Notes: a model not told the origin generated them from the letters alone. A DNA stretch of 64,000 nucleotides from Flagellimonas sp. MMG031 (GCF_040112705.1 NZ_CP157804.1:2350001-2414000), one strand, 5' to 3'. Counted from the first letter of the stretch, positions 51,719 through 61,544 are shown. Translations and numbers: made by a program.

Positions 51719-52690
51719 TTAAAAATCGATGGGTCCGTTGCGGCTTTTTCTGCGTTTTTTGGATTTTCGCTTGTTGGCGTTCTTTTTAATCTTCCCATTC
51801 ATACCCGATTGTTGCTCAACAACTGGAATCATTTCATCCTTATGAAAATCCAATCGGTAGGAAAAACCAAGTACTACAAAAATGCGGGAAGGGTCGTTGT
51901 TAAAGCCGGAACCCAAATGAAAATCCGCCTGAAAATTAGGATTGATCAAACGAGCTACTCCTGTTCTCAAAATGATATCCGAATAGCGTTCGCCGGAAAT
52001 ACCCTGCCCTTCAAAGAAAACACTCCAACGTGGGTCACGAAAAGCATGGGTGACCGATAGGGCGTATCGCCATTCCGGGAAATCGGTGGTGATACGGTCG
52101 TACGCAATGTTGGAAATTAATACCACCCTTGGGGAAAGCCTACTTTGTGTTTGAATGCCGCCTCGGTACGAAACCTTGGGCTCGCCGGGATAAAAGGGAT
52201 TGTCTCCTACCACAAAATTGGCCCCTCCGTACACCGAAACGGCAGGAATCAAGTTTTTCCATTGGAATAGGTTGTTGGCCCTCCAACTATATAAATTGGG
52301 CTTGTTACGTTCGGGATTTTTATAAGGATCGTACACCAGATATTTCAGTCCTACGCGGTTTCTGGAAAAATTGGTCAGTTTTCCCTCAATCCCAAAATCA
52401 GGGTATGTAATGTTCTGGGTAATAAAAGACCCCTCGGCAATAACCTCCAGTTCCTCAAAAAGCAACCCATATCTAAAAGCATAGTCTGCCCCAAAAATAT
52501 TCGAGTCCGAGTTAAGGTCGGCGTTGTCCTGCTGCTCGTAGAGCATCCCAATCTCTGCCTGAATCACGTTTTTTCCAACGGAATAGGCACTGGCGGCCCT
52601 ACCGGGTCGGTTGGAATTAATGACATCGGTATATTGGGCGGATAAAAAAGTGGGTAACAGAACGAAAAGAAAAAGTGACTTTTTGATCAT
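51719..52690 (-). CDS. Outer-membrane beta-barrel transporter-like protein
   Basis: 323 residues from ATG 52690 (signal MIKKSLFLFVLLPTFLSAQ; the four residues before it are dropped). INSNRPGRAASAYSVGKNVIQAEIG begins the barrel, as in the phenol-degradation MetA/transporter family, then alternating aromatic strands to about 290. The C-terminal ~35 residues are polybasic (KIKKNANKRKSKKRRKSRNG). Outer-membrane location follows from the strand pattern; the cargo is unknown. It diverges from the DUF4834 gene. Confidence 0.75.
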   Translation of the reverse strand: MIKKSLFLFVLLPTFLSAQYTDVINSNRPGRAASAYSVGKNVIQAEIGMLYEQQDNADLNSDSNIFGADYAFRYGLLFEELEVIAEGSFITQNITYPDFGIEGKLTNFSRNRVGLKYLVYDPYKNPERNKPNLYSWRANNLFQWKNLIPAVSVYGGANFVVGDNPFYPGEPKVSYRGGIQTQSRLSPRVVLISNIAYDRITTDFPEWRYALSVTHAFRDPRWSVFFEGQGISGERYSDIILRTGVARLINPNFQADFHLGSGFNNDPSRIFVVLGFSYRLDFHKDEMIPVVEQQSGMNGKIKKNANKRKSKKRRKSRNGPIDF

Positions 52691-52789
52691 GGAAAGGTCC
52701 ATATAACTGGGTTTTTAATACTATTTTAAGATACGTTTGATGGGTTTAAGGGACTAACAGTGTAACTTTGATTCGATAACTGAGGTTAT

Positions 52790-53050
52790 ATGGTTTTATT
52801 ACAAACGATTTTAATTGTCATATTAGTATACTACGGGCTTAAATTCCTGTTGAAGTGGTTGGCGCCAAAACTCTTGAATTATGCGGTAAAAAAGACCAAT
52901 GAACGCTTTAATGAGCAGTTTGGGAACCGACAAGATTTTGATACTGGGCAACCTAAGGAAGGAGAGACCATTATTTCCAAAAAGCCGCCCCGACGTTCCA
53001 ACTCCTCAAAAAAAGTTGGAGAATACATAGATTTTGAGGAAATTGATTAA
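52790..53050 (+). CDS. DUF4834-family small membrane protein
   Basis: 86 residues: one N-terminal helix (LLQTILIVILVYYGLKFLLKWL), a basic amphipathic segment, and a polar tail ending VGEYIDFEEID. This layout is the DUF4834 family of Bacteroidota. Function unknown. It sits 24 bp before yfhO in the same direction and is probably co-transcribed. Confidence 0.85.
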   Translation: MVLLQTILIVILVYYGLKFLLKWLAPKLLNYAVKKTNERFNEQFGNRQDFDTGQPKEGETIISKKPPRRSNSSKKVGEYIDFEEID

Positions 53051-53074
53051 TATTTGCCGAATCAAAACCTATCC

Positions 53075-55513
53075 ATGACTCTTTCTCCAAAAGCCATTAT
53101 CACCCACATTTGTGTTATCGCTTTGTTCATTCTTGCCTCACTGGTCTATTTTTATCCGGTTTTGCAGGGAAAAGCCATTTTTCAGTCCGATATTGCCCAG
53201 TACAAGGGCATGTCCCAAGAACGGGATGCGTACAAAGATTTGACAGGAGAGGAGTCCTATTGGACCAATAGTGCCTTTGGCGGTATGCCCACTTATCAAC
53301 TGGGTGCCAATTATCCACATAATTACATCAAGGAACTGGACCGCTTGATTCGGTTTTTACCGCGGCCTGCCGACTATCTTTTTCTCTATTTGATTGGTTT
53401 CTATATCCTTTTGCTGTGTTTGAAGGTCGATTTTCGATTGGCAGCTTTGGGTGCCGTAGCTTTTGGTTTTTCCACCTACTTGATCATTATTCTTGGAGTA
53501 GGCCATAATGCCAAGGCACATGCAATGGGCTATATTCCGATGGTTTTAGGCGGGATTGTCCTCGTCTTCCGAAAAAAATATATCCTCGGTTTTATTTTGA
53601 CGGCCTTGGCCATGGCATTGGAAATCAGTGCCAACCACTACCAAATGACCTATTATTTTATGCTTTTGGTACTGGTGATGGGCCTTGTTTATCTGATTTA
53701 TGCCATCAAGGAAAAGGAATTAAAGCACTTTTTTGTCTCCGTGGGCATTTTGATACTGGCCGTGGCCCTATCCATTTTCACGAATGCGACCAGTCTGATG
53801 GCAACCAAAGAATATGCCGATTGGAGTACTCGGGGCACATCGGAACTCACCATTAATCCGGATGGAAGTGAAAAAGCCGTGTCCACCGGGTTGGATTACG
53901 AATACATTACCCAGTACAGCTATGGAATCGCCGAGTCGCTCAATTTGTTCGCACCTCGCTTGTTCGGCGGGTCGGGTAATGAGGATTTAGGAAGGGATTC
54001 CAAGGCTTATGAGTATTTGACCGACCAAGGGCTATCGCCTACCAAAGCACTGGAATTTTCCAGTGGACTGCCCTTATATTGGGGCGACCAGCCCATCGTG
54101 GCAGCACCGGCCTATGTGGGTGCCATTGTATTTTTCCTGTTCGTTTTGGGTGCTTTCTTGGTGGATGGTAAAAAGAAATGGTGGTTGTTGTCAGGCGCCA
54201 TTTTATCGCTCCTACTTTCCTGGGGTAAAAATTTTCCGTTGCTCACCAATTTTATGATCGACTATTTCCCGTTGTACAATAAATTCAGGGCGGTTTCTTC
54301 GATTCAAGTGGTATTGGAACTTTGTTTGCCCGTTTTGGGAATTTTGGGGATTCGCGAGTTATTCAAATCTTCCGTTGATAAAAAAGAAAAGCTAAAAGCT
54401 TTAAAACTGAGCTTCTTTATTTCCTTGGGACTTGGTATTCTGATTTTCTTGCTAAAAGGCTTCTTTGATTTTGAAGGGCTCCGTGATGAAACTTATCGCG
54501 GGTACTTTGGCGACGAATTGATGACCATGATCCAGCGGGATCGCGAAGCGGTATACATCAACGACACCATCCGTTCCATTATTTATGTGGCATTGGCCGC
54601 GGCGGTACTTTGGTTCTTTATCAAAGATAAAATCAATAAAAATATACTGGTTTTTGCCTTGGGCGCCTTGATTCTGTTTGATTTGGTAGGTGTGGACCTG
54701 AGGTATGTGAATGAGGGGGATTTTGTACGCCAGCGACAGGTCAACCAACCATTCCAGGCCAATCAAATCGACCAAATGATCCAGCAGGACGATTCCATTT
54801 ACCGGGTGTTCGACCCACAAGAAGGAATCAACGGAGCGCGAACGTCCTATTTCCATAAATCCATTGGAGGCTATCATGCCGCTAAACCAAGGGCGCTGCA
54901 AAATTTGTTTGAATACCATCTCTACCAAAACAACCTTCAGGTGTTGAACATGCTGAACGTCAAATACATCATTCAGCAAGATGAGGAGGGAAACAGCTAT
55001 CCCGCTGTTAACCCCGACGCCAACGGCAATGCGTGGTTTGTGGACCAATTGCTACCGGTTTCATCTGCCAACGAAGAAATTCTTAAGCTAAAAGATTTCA
55101 ATTCCAAAACGCAGGCCGTGGTGAACACTTCGGAATATCCCGAATTGACCAAACTTCGGTATTCAGTGGATTCTTTGGCCCGTATCGATTTGGTGGATTA
55201 TCGCCCGAACAATATTACCTACACCACCAACAACCCAAATGATGGTTTTGCGGTCTTTTCCGAAATGCATTATCCTTCGGGCTGGCATGCGTTTATCGAT
55301 GGTACACCACAGGAGCATTATCGCGTGGATTATGCCCTTCGCGGCATGAAGGTTCCGGCAGGTCAGCATAACATCGAGTTCAGGTTTGAGCCCGAAGTGG
55401 TGGAAACGGGAAGCCAAATTACGTTGGCGGCGAATGCACTGCTCGGTCTGATTGTTGTTGGGGGACTTGGTTTCACCCTGTTCCGCAGAAAAAAGGAAAA
55501 GACAGATGCGTAA
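53075..55513 (+). CDS. YfhO-family membrane protein (glycosyltransferase-like)
   Basis: 812 residues from ATG 53075 (MTLSPKAIITHICVIALF); a TTG at 53054 is less likely. Some 12-13 transmembrane helices fill about 8-535, with DQPIVAAPAYVGAIVF and NKFRAVSSIQVVLEL in the loops. The C-terminal soluble part (about 560-780) ends with a β-sandwich-like domain (FAVFSEMHYPSGWHAFIDGTPQEHYRVDYALRG). YfhO is a GT-C-type protein in Bacillus involved in polymer glycosylation. The next gene begins inside its last codons (8-base overlap), so co-expression with a glycosyltransferase and a flippase is likely. Confidence 0.88.
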   Translation: MTLSPKAIITHICVIALFILASLVYFYPVLQGKAIFQSDIAQYKGMSQERDAYKDLTGEESYWTNSAFGGMPTYQLGANYPHNYIKELDRLIRFLPRPADYLFLYLIGFYILLLCLKVDFRLAALGAVAFGFSTYLIIILGVGHNAKAHAMGYIPMVLGGIVLVFRKKYILGFILTALAMALEISANHYQMTYYFMLLVLVMGLVYLIYAIKEKELKHFFVSVGILILAVALSIFTNATSLMATKEYADWSTRGTSELTINPDGSEKAVSTGLDYEYITQYSYGIAESLNLFAPRLFGGSGNEDLGRDSKAYEYLTDQGLSPTKALEFSSGLPLYWGDQPIVAAPAYVGAIVFFLFVLGAFLVDGKKKWWLLSGAILSLLLSWGKNFPLLTNFMIDYFPLYNKFRAVSSIQVVLELCLPVLGILGIRELFKSSVDKKEKLKALKLSFFISLGLGILIFLLKGFFDFEGLRDETYRGYFGDELMTMIQRDREAVYINDTIRSIIYVALAAAVLWFFIKDKINKNILVFALGALILFDLVGVDLRYVNEGDFVRQRQVNQPFQANQIDQMIQQDDSIYRVFDPQEGINGARTSYFHKSIGGYHAAKPRALQNLFEYHLYQNNLQVLNMLNVKYIIQQDEEGNSYPAVNPDANGNAWFVDQLLPVSSANEEILKLKDFNSKTQAVVNTSEYPELTKLRYSVDSLARIDLVDYRPNNITYTTNNPNDGFAVFSEMHYPSGWHAFIDGTPQEHYRVDYALRGMKVPAGQHNIEFRFEPEVVETGSQITLAANALLGLIVVGGLGFTLFRRKKEKTDA

Positions 55514-56774
55514 AATCTTGGTCATAGCGTACTATTGGCCACCAGCAGGGGGACCAGGGGTACAGCGTTGGCTAAAGTTCACCAAATACCTCCCAGATTT
55601 CGGTATCCAGCCCATCGTGTATGTTCCTGAAAATCCAAGTTATCCATTGGTGGATGACAAATTGGTAGATGAGGTTCCAGCGGACATCAAAATTCTGAAA
55701 CAGCCCATCAAAGAGCCTTATGGGTGGGCTTCGCTGTTATCCAAAAAGAGGACTGAGACCATTAGTTCTGGAATCATCAAGGAAAAGAATCCTTCCTTTA
55801 TGGAAAAGCTCCTGTTGTGGATTCGGGGGAACTTTTTCATTCCGGATGCCCGCAAACTCTGGGTAAAACCATCCATTTCCTATCTGGCCAAGGTGATTGC
55901 AGACGAGGGTATTGAGACCATCATTACTACGGGACCACCGCACAGTCTGCATTTGATCGGACTGGGACTCAAAAAGAAATACAACATTCAATGGATTGCG
56001 GATTTTCGAGATCCGTGGACTTCGATTGGATATCATAAAAAGCTACGATTGACCGAATCATCCCGCTTAAAACACGAAGCCCTGGAAAGGTCTGTATTGG
56101 TGAAAGCGGATAAAATTGTGGTGACCAGTAACACCACAAAATCAGAATTTGAAGCCATAACGCCCAAACCCATTAAGGTAATCACCAATGGTTTTGATGA
56201 TGAACTGCAGCCCGTGGAACAGGATGCCGACTTCACTATTTCGCATGTGGGCTCTTTATTGACGGGCCGGAATCCCTTGGGGTTGTGGCAAGCGTTACAG
56301 GAATTGATTGCCGAAAACGAAAGCTTCAAAAAGTCGCTCAAGGTACAATTGGCCGGAGTAGTGGGAGAGGAAGTGCTCCAATCCATCAAGGAATATGGAC
56401 TTTCAGCTTATGTGGCCCAACTCGGTTATCTTTCCCATCCCGAGGTGTTGGAAACCCAACAAAAGTCGCAATTATTATTGCTTTTGGAAATTGATGCTGA
56501 AGAGACCCGGGGTATTATTCCGGGCAAGTTATTTGAATATTTGAACGCCAAGCGTCCTATTTTGGCCATCGGGCCCAAAGGATGGGAAGCGGGTAATATG
56601 GTGGAGCAGCACCAAGCTGGGCATATGTGCCTGCACCAGGATGTAGCGTCCTTAAAACGTGTAGTTTTGGAGGCATTTCAAAAATATGAAAAAGGGAATT
56701 TGAACTGTGACTCGGTAGGAGTGGAGCACTACCACAGAAAGGCGTTAACGGAATCTTTGGCTAAATTTATCTAA
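55506..56774 (+). CDS. Glycosyltransferase, GT4-like
   Basis: 422 residues from ATG 55506, overlapping the end of yfhO; upstream in-frame codons are rejected because the domain begins MRKILVIAYYWPPAGGPGVQRWLKF, the usual start of this group. The GT-B fold shows TTGPPHSLHLIGLGLKK in the N-terminal Rossmann domain and SHVGSLLTGRNPLGLWQAL and PGKLFEYLNAKRPILAIGP (the E-x-x-x-x nucleotide-sugar region) in the C-terminal one. Retaining glycosyltransferases of this kind build surface polysaccharide or glycolipids. Sugar donor unknown. Confidence 0.88.
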   Translation: MRKILVIAYYWPPAGGPGVQRWLKFTKYLPDFGIQPIVYVPENPSYPLVDDKLVDEVPADIKILKQPIKEPYGWASLLSKKRTETISSGIIKEKNPSFMEKLLLWIRGNFFIPDARKLWVKPSISYLAKVIADEGIETIITTGPPHSLHLIGLGLKKKYNIQWIADFRDPWTSIGYHKKLRLTESSRLKHEALERSVLVKADKIVVTSNTTKSEFEAITPKPIKVITNGFDDELQPVEQDADFTISHVGSLLTGRNPLGLWQALQELIAENESFKKSLKVQLAGVVGEEVLQSIKEYGLSAYVAQLGYLSHPEVLETQQKSQLLLLLEIDAEETRGIIPGKLFEYLNAKRPILAIGPKGWEAGNMVEQHQAGHMCLHQDVASLKRVVLEAFQKYEKGNLNCDSVGVEHYHRKALTESLAKFI

Positions 56775-58234
56775 TGGGCGTTGTACTAAAACAATCCATA
56801 CAAAATACGGTGGTGACCTATTTGGGGTTCTTTTTTGGAGCCATCAACACCTTGTTTTTGTACACGAAAATCCTTCCAGATGAATATTATGGACTGGTTA
56901 CCTTCATTTTGGCCTCAGGTGCTATTTTGATGCCTTTGATGGCTTTCGGGGTGCACAATACGATGGTGAAGTACTACAGTAATCACCTGGAAACGGAAAA
57001 GGATGGGTTCTTTACTTTGATGCTGTTGATTCCATTGTTGGGAATACTTCCTGTGGCCCTCATTGGACTGATATGGTACGAACCTATCGGGAATTGGGTG
57101 TCCCAAGTAAACCCCATGGTGAAGGATTACCTTTGGTATGTGTTCTTTGTAGGGCTGGCGATGGGCTATTTTGAGGTATTTTATTCATGGGCCAAAGTAC
57201 ATCTCAAATCGGTATTCGGGAATTTTATGAAGGAGGTGTTTGCCCGTATTGGAGTTTCCATATTATTGATTCTTTTCTATTTTGAATTGATTTCGCTGGA
57301 CCTGTTTTTTAAATGCTTGGTGGGACTCTATCTGTTACGGACTCTTATCATCAAACTGTATGCATTCCGACTGCGAATGCCCCGATTGGTTTTTACATTT
57401 CCACCATATACCAAAGAAATTTTGTCCTATTCTTTCCTGATTATTTTAGGAGGTTCGGCCGCCTTGATCTTGTTGGAAATCGATAAGGTGATGCTCAATC
57501 AGTTCATTAGCATAGAGAATGTGGCCTATTATGGGGTGTCGGTTTACATCGCTACGGTGATTATTGTGCCATCACGGGCCATGCACCAGATTACCTATCC
57601 ACTTACGGCCGAATTGCTCAATACCCAAAACAGTGTGGGATTGGACAGTTTATATAAAAAAACATCGCTGACGCTTTTTATTGCATCAGGTATTTTGTTT
57701 GTACTCATCATTCTAAATCTGAACGATTTGTATTTGATGTTGCCCGAAAATTATCGAAACGGCTTTACGATTGTGTTTTTGATCGGGTTGGCCAAGGTGA
57801 TGGACTCCCTGTTGGGCAATATCAACTCTATTTTATACAATTCACAGTATTACAAAACGGTACTGGTCTTTGGGGTCTGTTTGGCGGCACTGACCATTTT
57901 CCTGAATTATCTGTTGATTCCCAAATGGGGCCTGGAAGGCGCAGCGGCTGCCAGTTTTATCTCCATTTTTATTTTTAATATGGTAAAGGTGGTTTTTGTG
58001 AAAATGAAATTTGGCATTTTGCCTTTTACTTCGGCTACCTTTAAGGTATTTGCCACTTTGGTTTTATTGGCTGTATTGTTTGATTTCGTCCAGTTCCAGT
58101 TCCATCCCATTCTGAACATTGCATTCAAGTCTTTTCTGGTGGTGCTGATGTATGTGGGGATTTTATACCGCTTTAATATATCTGAGGACGTTACGGGATT
58201 TTTATCCAAATGGCTTAAAAAAAATACCCCGTAG
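56774..58234 (+). CDS. Polysaccharide/lipid-linked oligosaccharide flippase (MATE/Wzx-like)
   Basis: 486 residues, about 12-14 transmembrane helices. The ATG overlaps the previous stop by one base (TAATG). The family landmarks of Wzx-like flippases appear: VTYLGFFFGAINTLFLYTKIL at the start, and MVKYYSNHLETEKDGFF in the first cytoplasmic loop. It would move a lipid-linked sugar made by the adjacent glycosyltransferase across the inner membrane. Whether the product is a glycolipid or surface polysaccharide is open. The terminator of the next convergent gene overlaps its last codons. Confidence 0.87.
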   Translation: MGVVLKQSIQNTVVTYLGFFFGAINTLFLYTKILPDEYYGLVTFILASGAILMPLMAFGVHNTMVKYYSNHLETEKDGFFTLMLLIPLLGILPVALIGLIWYEPIGNWVSQVNPMVKDYLWYVFFVGLAMGYFEVFYSWAKVHLKSVFGNFMKEVFARIGVSILLILFYFELISLDLFFKCLVGLYLLRTLIIKLYAFRLRMPRLVFTFPPYTKEILSYSFLIILGGSAALILLEIDKVMLNQFISIENVAYYGVSVYIATVIIVPSRAMHQITYPLTAELLNTQNSVGLDSLYKKTSLTLFIASGILFVLIILNLNDLYLMLPENYRNGFTIVFLIGLAKVMDSLLGNINSILYNSQYYKTVLVFGVCLAALTIFLNYLLIPKWGLEGAAAASFISIFIFNMVKVVFVKMKFGILPFTSATFKVFATLVLLAVLFDFVQFQFHPILNIAFKSFLVVLMYVGILYRFNISEDVTGFLSKWLKKNTP

Positions 58235-58256
58235 CGAATAAATCAACTACGGGGTA
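58218..58256 (-). terminator. Terminator of the 58285 gene, inside the flippase 3' end
   Basis: Stem TACCCCGTAG / CTACGGGGTA around a 12-base loop. On the minus strand the stem is followed by TATTTTTTTT, a good T-run; the plus strand has none. The stem overlaps the flippase stop codon. Confidence 0.8.
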
Positions 58257-58284
58257 AAACAACTAACCAACCTAAAAAAACAAT

Positions 58285-59499
58285 CTAATTATTTCTTCGG
58301 GAAGAACCTCTTGAGCTCGATGTTCTCGCACTGCTTTTTCGAGCGTTGGAGCTTCTGCTTACGGTTGCCCTAGAACTTTCTTTACGGCTTGCGGTACTTT
58401 TTCGCGTACTGGGCCTTGAACTTCTGGCAACTTCCCTTCTCGAAGAGTTGTCCCTTTTCACCGCAGACCTATTAGTTGTTCTCGATACGGTCTTTGGTTT
58501 TCTATAGGTGCTCTGTTCAGAACGTTTGATGGTTCTTCCCGTGGCAGCTGGACTCACTTTTCTGGAGTTGGAACTTCTCTCGTAAGAGGAACGGTTCGCT
58601 CTGTTGTTGGAAGCCGTTGCTCTTCCCGGTCTATTTACATTATTATTTGACTTTCTATAAGAATTGCTTCTATCATTTCGAGATTCAACTCTTTGTCTTT
58701 GTACCGAATTGCTGGAACGGTTCGCCATGCTATTTCCTCTTCGGGAATCATTTCTGGAAACCCTTGCATTGCTTCGGCCGTAATCAGCTCTTCTAACGTT
58801 ATTGTCCCTAACCGATACTCTTCTGTCGTTACGATAGATATGCTCTCTTCTATATCTATTATCGTTTCGATATACCCTGCCCAAGCTGGCATATGCCCTT
58901 CTTGTGTTGTGTCGGTAAGGAGCGTAGTACGTATATCTTACAGGTGTGTAATACCTTCTATAAGGTCTTGCATACACATTACAGAAACCAACTGCTGGTC
59001 TTACAAAGAATCTATGGAAGGGTCTATATACATACCTTCTGTTGTATATATTGATAAATCCTGTATAGTGACTAAAAACGCCTCTATTGTAGAATATGTG
59101 CATTCCACCGATTCTACGAAGTCTTCCATTGTTGTACCAGATATCTACATTGCCAATTTGTGAGACACGACCATAGAAATCATAAAATATAGGGATGTTC
59201 TCTATTTGAATTACAGCTCCATAGTCATCATATTGTACAAATGGGTTATAATTGAATCCAGAGTTAAATGTGACTCCAACATTACCTATTTGCGCACCTA
59301 CGCCTACATTTACTCTATTATCCATGTAGAAGTCGAACTCACCATCGGGGTAAACGGAAAACGTTACACCACCTTCCACAAAAATGAATGAATTTCCATG
59401 TCTAAAGTTTGTTGTGGTAGCTACATGGTTGATTGTTTCGGCTTGGATACTCGGTATTCCAAGAACAACCGCTGCTAAAAGGAGTACTAACTTTTTCAT
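58285..59499 (-). CDS. Exported protein with repeated beta strands and a long Arg/Ser-rich tail
   Basis: 404 residues with a signal peptide (cleaved after about SIQA). Residues ~25-150 carry four similar short segments: GAQIGNVGVTFNSG, VIQIENIPIFYDFYG, VSQIGNVDIWYNNG and LRRIGGMHIFYNRG, a likely small beta-helix or sheet. After a Tyr/Arg-rich link (VYRPFHRFFVRPAVGF) the last ~200 residues are low-complexity, mostly Arg, Ser, Asn and Lys with SR and RS pairs. Its basic character suggests binding to acidic polymer such as extracellular DNA or polysaccharide; that is inference. No family is recognised. Confidence 0.7.
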   Translation of the reverse strand: MKKLVLLLAAVVLGIPSIQAETINHVATTTNFRHGNSFIFVEGGVTFSVYPDGEFDFYMDNRVNVGVGAQIGNVGVTFNSGFNYNPFVQYDDYGAVIQIENIPIFYDFYGRVSQIGNVDIWYNNGRLRRIGGMHIFYNRGVFSHYTGFINIYNRRYVYRPFHRFFVRPAVGFCNVYARPYRRYYTPVRYTYYAPYRHNTRRAYASLGRVYRNDNRYRREHIYRNDRRVSVRDNNVRRADYGRSNARVSRNDSRRGNSMANRSSNSVQRQRVESRNDRSNSYRKSNNNVNRPGRATASNNRANRSSYERSSNSRKVSPAATGRTIKRSEQSTYRKPKTVSRTTNRSAVKRDNSSRREVARSSRPSTRKSTASRKESSRATVSRSSNARKSSARTSSSRGSSRRNN

Positions 59500-59553
59500 A
59501 CTACAAGGTTTTAAGTTCTAGATGCAACTATTTACATCCACCTTGTATAATGC

Positions 59554-59586
59554 AATCAGCGTGCCACAAAATGTAACACGCTGATT
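59554..59586 (-). terminator. Hairpin downstream of the OmpA gene
   Basis: Stem AATCAGCGTG / CACGCTGATT around a 13-base loop, 31 bases beyond the OmpA-family stop codon. No T-run follows on the minus strand, so it may be a weak terminator or an mRNA 3' stabiliser. Confidence 0.4.
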
Positions 59587-59617
59587 TTCAGTAATCATGA
59601 ATTAAGAAAATTACTGT

Positions 59618-61534
59618 TTATTTAATTATGAACATTGATCTTCGGTTTAATTGGTGTTCCTCTTGGGAGCAATTTACACCATTGGAACAATTGTTGATCA
59701 ATTGGGATTCGCCGTATCCTTTGGCGGACAGTCTGTTTCTGTCGATTCCCTTACTTACCAACCATTCGAGAGTGGATTTTGCCCTTCTTTCGGACAATTG
59801 CATATTGTAGGCATCGTTTCCTCTGGAATCGGTATGGGACTCAATATGAATATTCAATTGCGGATATGCTTCCATTGCATTTAGGATTTTGGCCAGCTCC
59901 ACTTCCGCATCTGGTCGGATGTTATGCTTGTCAAAATCAAAATAGATAGGCTGTAGCGATAGTCTACATCCCAAATCGTCCACAGGGCAATCGGGAGGAG
60001 TAAGTTGTAGATTGACTTCCATGCTGTCAACACCACTTTGAGTCTGTACGACTGTTTCGGAGGGCTCATATTCTTTTTCCGCGAAGGATGCCCTAACGGC
60101 ATATTGATCATTACAATCCGCCAAGGGACCAAAGTCATAACGTCCATTGGCGTCAACCACTTTTTGGGCAACCACTTTGCTACTGCTGTCAAGCAATACG
60201 ACATCTGAACCTTGTAGGGGTGCACCAGTCTTTGCATCTGTTACCATACCATGAATCGTAATCTTACAATCTGCTGTAAAGGCAAGGATATCATCGGAAC
60301 TACTGCCTTGGTCCCCGAAACGATTGGAAGATATATAGCCTATTTTGCCCGTCTCGTCCATCACATAACCAAAATCATCCAAATTGCTGTTGATGGGTTT
60401 TTTAAGGTTGGTCACTGTAGGGTAGGGGCCTGTTTCGTTCAAGGAGACAACAAAAATATCCAAACCGCCCAGTCCGGTATGGCCATCACTGGCAAAGTAT
60501 AAATCTCCAGTTTTACTTATAAATGGGAACGATTCCCGCTGTTTGGTATTTATTTTTGAACCAAGATTTACGGGTTGGCCATAGTTGCCGTTGCCCAGAA
60601 TATCCACATACCAAATATCGGAGGCTCCTAAACTTCCATTTCTGTTAGAAGAAAAATATAGTCGGTTTTCTTCAGGGTTAAGCGCTGGATGTGCAGTAGA
60701 GAAGGAATCCTCGTTAAAGGGAAGTTCTACAACATTGCCCCATGAACCATCTTCTTGCAAACTCGCCCTGTAGATTTTAAGGGTCACTAAACGTTCCTTT
60801 CCACGCTTCTTTTTACCATTGATATAGTTGTTTCGGGTAAAATAGATGGTTTTGCCATCTTTGGTGAAGACCGCTGACGATTCGTGATACGGGGAATTGA
60901 TATCGCCCTCCAATTTTTTAATGTTTTTCAGCTGACCATTTTCATCAATTTCAGCTTCGAACAGGTCTAGATAGGGAAGGCCGTTCCAATCGTGTATTTT
61001 GCTTCCTTCCGTATCGATGGAAGAAGAAGCGAACACAATTTTGTCACCATAGTAAGAGGGGCCAAAATCTGACCCATTCATCCCATCGGTGATATTTTTT
61101 ACTTGATACTGGTTATTTTGCGTACTCGCCAAATATTGATAGGTATCCCAATTGGGGTAGGTAGCTCCCGAGGTTTCCATATATTTTTCCATGAGGGATT
61201 TGGATTCTTCCAATTTCCCGATGGATTTTAAACTTTGGGCGGCACGGTAATAGTATTCCGATTCCACTTCGTTGGGGTAGGTGTCCACCAATTTCAAGTA
61301 CCATGTAGCCGCATCGGCGTATTCACTGTTGAAATAATATGTGTCTCCTAATTTTTTGTAGACCTGAGCGGAAGAATAACCATCTTCCACAACACTTAGA
61401 TATATTTTTCGTGCATCTATGTAATCAAAATTGAAGAAATCCTCGTTGGCCTTTTTAATTTTGCTTTCCTGAGCCAAACCTACTTGTAGGGTACAAATGG
61501 CGTAAAGGATATAAATAATATTCTTTGAGTTCAT
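59618..61534 (-). CDS. OmpA-family protein with TPR and propeller regions, T9SS-linked
   Basis: 638 residues with a signal peptide. N-terminal TPR-like helices (about 28-120; SAQVYKKLGDTYYFNSEYADAATWYLKLVDTYP) precede WD40-like/PD40 strands (about 150-400; AVFTKDGKTIYFTRNN, LYFSSNRNGSLGASDIWYVD), a carboxypeptidase-regulatory sandwich (about 420-500) and a C-terminal OmpA domain (about 520-638; YFDFDKHNIRPDAEVELAKIL, HTDSRGNDAYNMQLSERRA) that binds peptidoglycan. This order is that of the PorE/SprE-like OmpA proteins that accompany PorP/SprF. It follows the PorP/SprF gene with a 10-base gap. Confidence 0.88.
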   Translation of the reverse strand: MNSKNIIYILYAICTLQVGLAQESKIKKANEDFFNFDYIDARKIYLSVVEDGYSSAQVYKKLGDTYYFNSEYADAATWYLKLVDTYPNEVESEYYYRAAQSLKSIGKLEESKSLMEKYMETSGATYPNWDTYQYLASTQNNQYQVKNITDGMNGSDFGPSYYGDKIVFASSSIDTEGSKIHDWNGLPYLDLFEAEIDENGQLKNIKKLEGDINSPYHESSAVFTKDGKTIYFTRNNYINGKKKRGKERLVTLKIYRASLQEDGSWGNVVELPFNEDSFSTAHPALNPEENRLYFSSNRNGSLGASDIWYVDILGNGNYGQPVNLGSKINTKQRESFPFISKTGDLYFASDGHTGLGGLDIFVVSLNETGPYPTVTNLKKPINSNLDDFGYVMDETGKIGYISSNRFGDQGSSSDDILAFTADCKITIHGMVTDAKTGAPLQGSDVVLLDSSSKVVAQKVVDANGRYDFGPLADCNDQYAVRASFAEKEYEPSETVVQTQSGVDSMEVNLQLTPPDCPVDDLGCRLSLQPIYFDFDKHNIRPDAEVELAKILNAMEAYPQLNIHIESHTDSRGNDAYNMQLSERRAKSTLEWLVSKGIDRNRLSAKGYGESQLINNCSNGVNCSQEEHQLNRRSMFIIK

Positions 61535-61544
61535 GGTGCTATTT

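Noticed and set aside
50945-52060. A 371-codon open frame on the plus strand across the GNAT-like and outer-membrane genes
   Set aside because: It is antisense to two genes with clear domain structure on the minus strand, crosses the gap between them, and shows no motif or signal.
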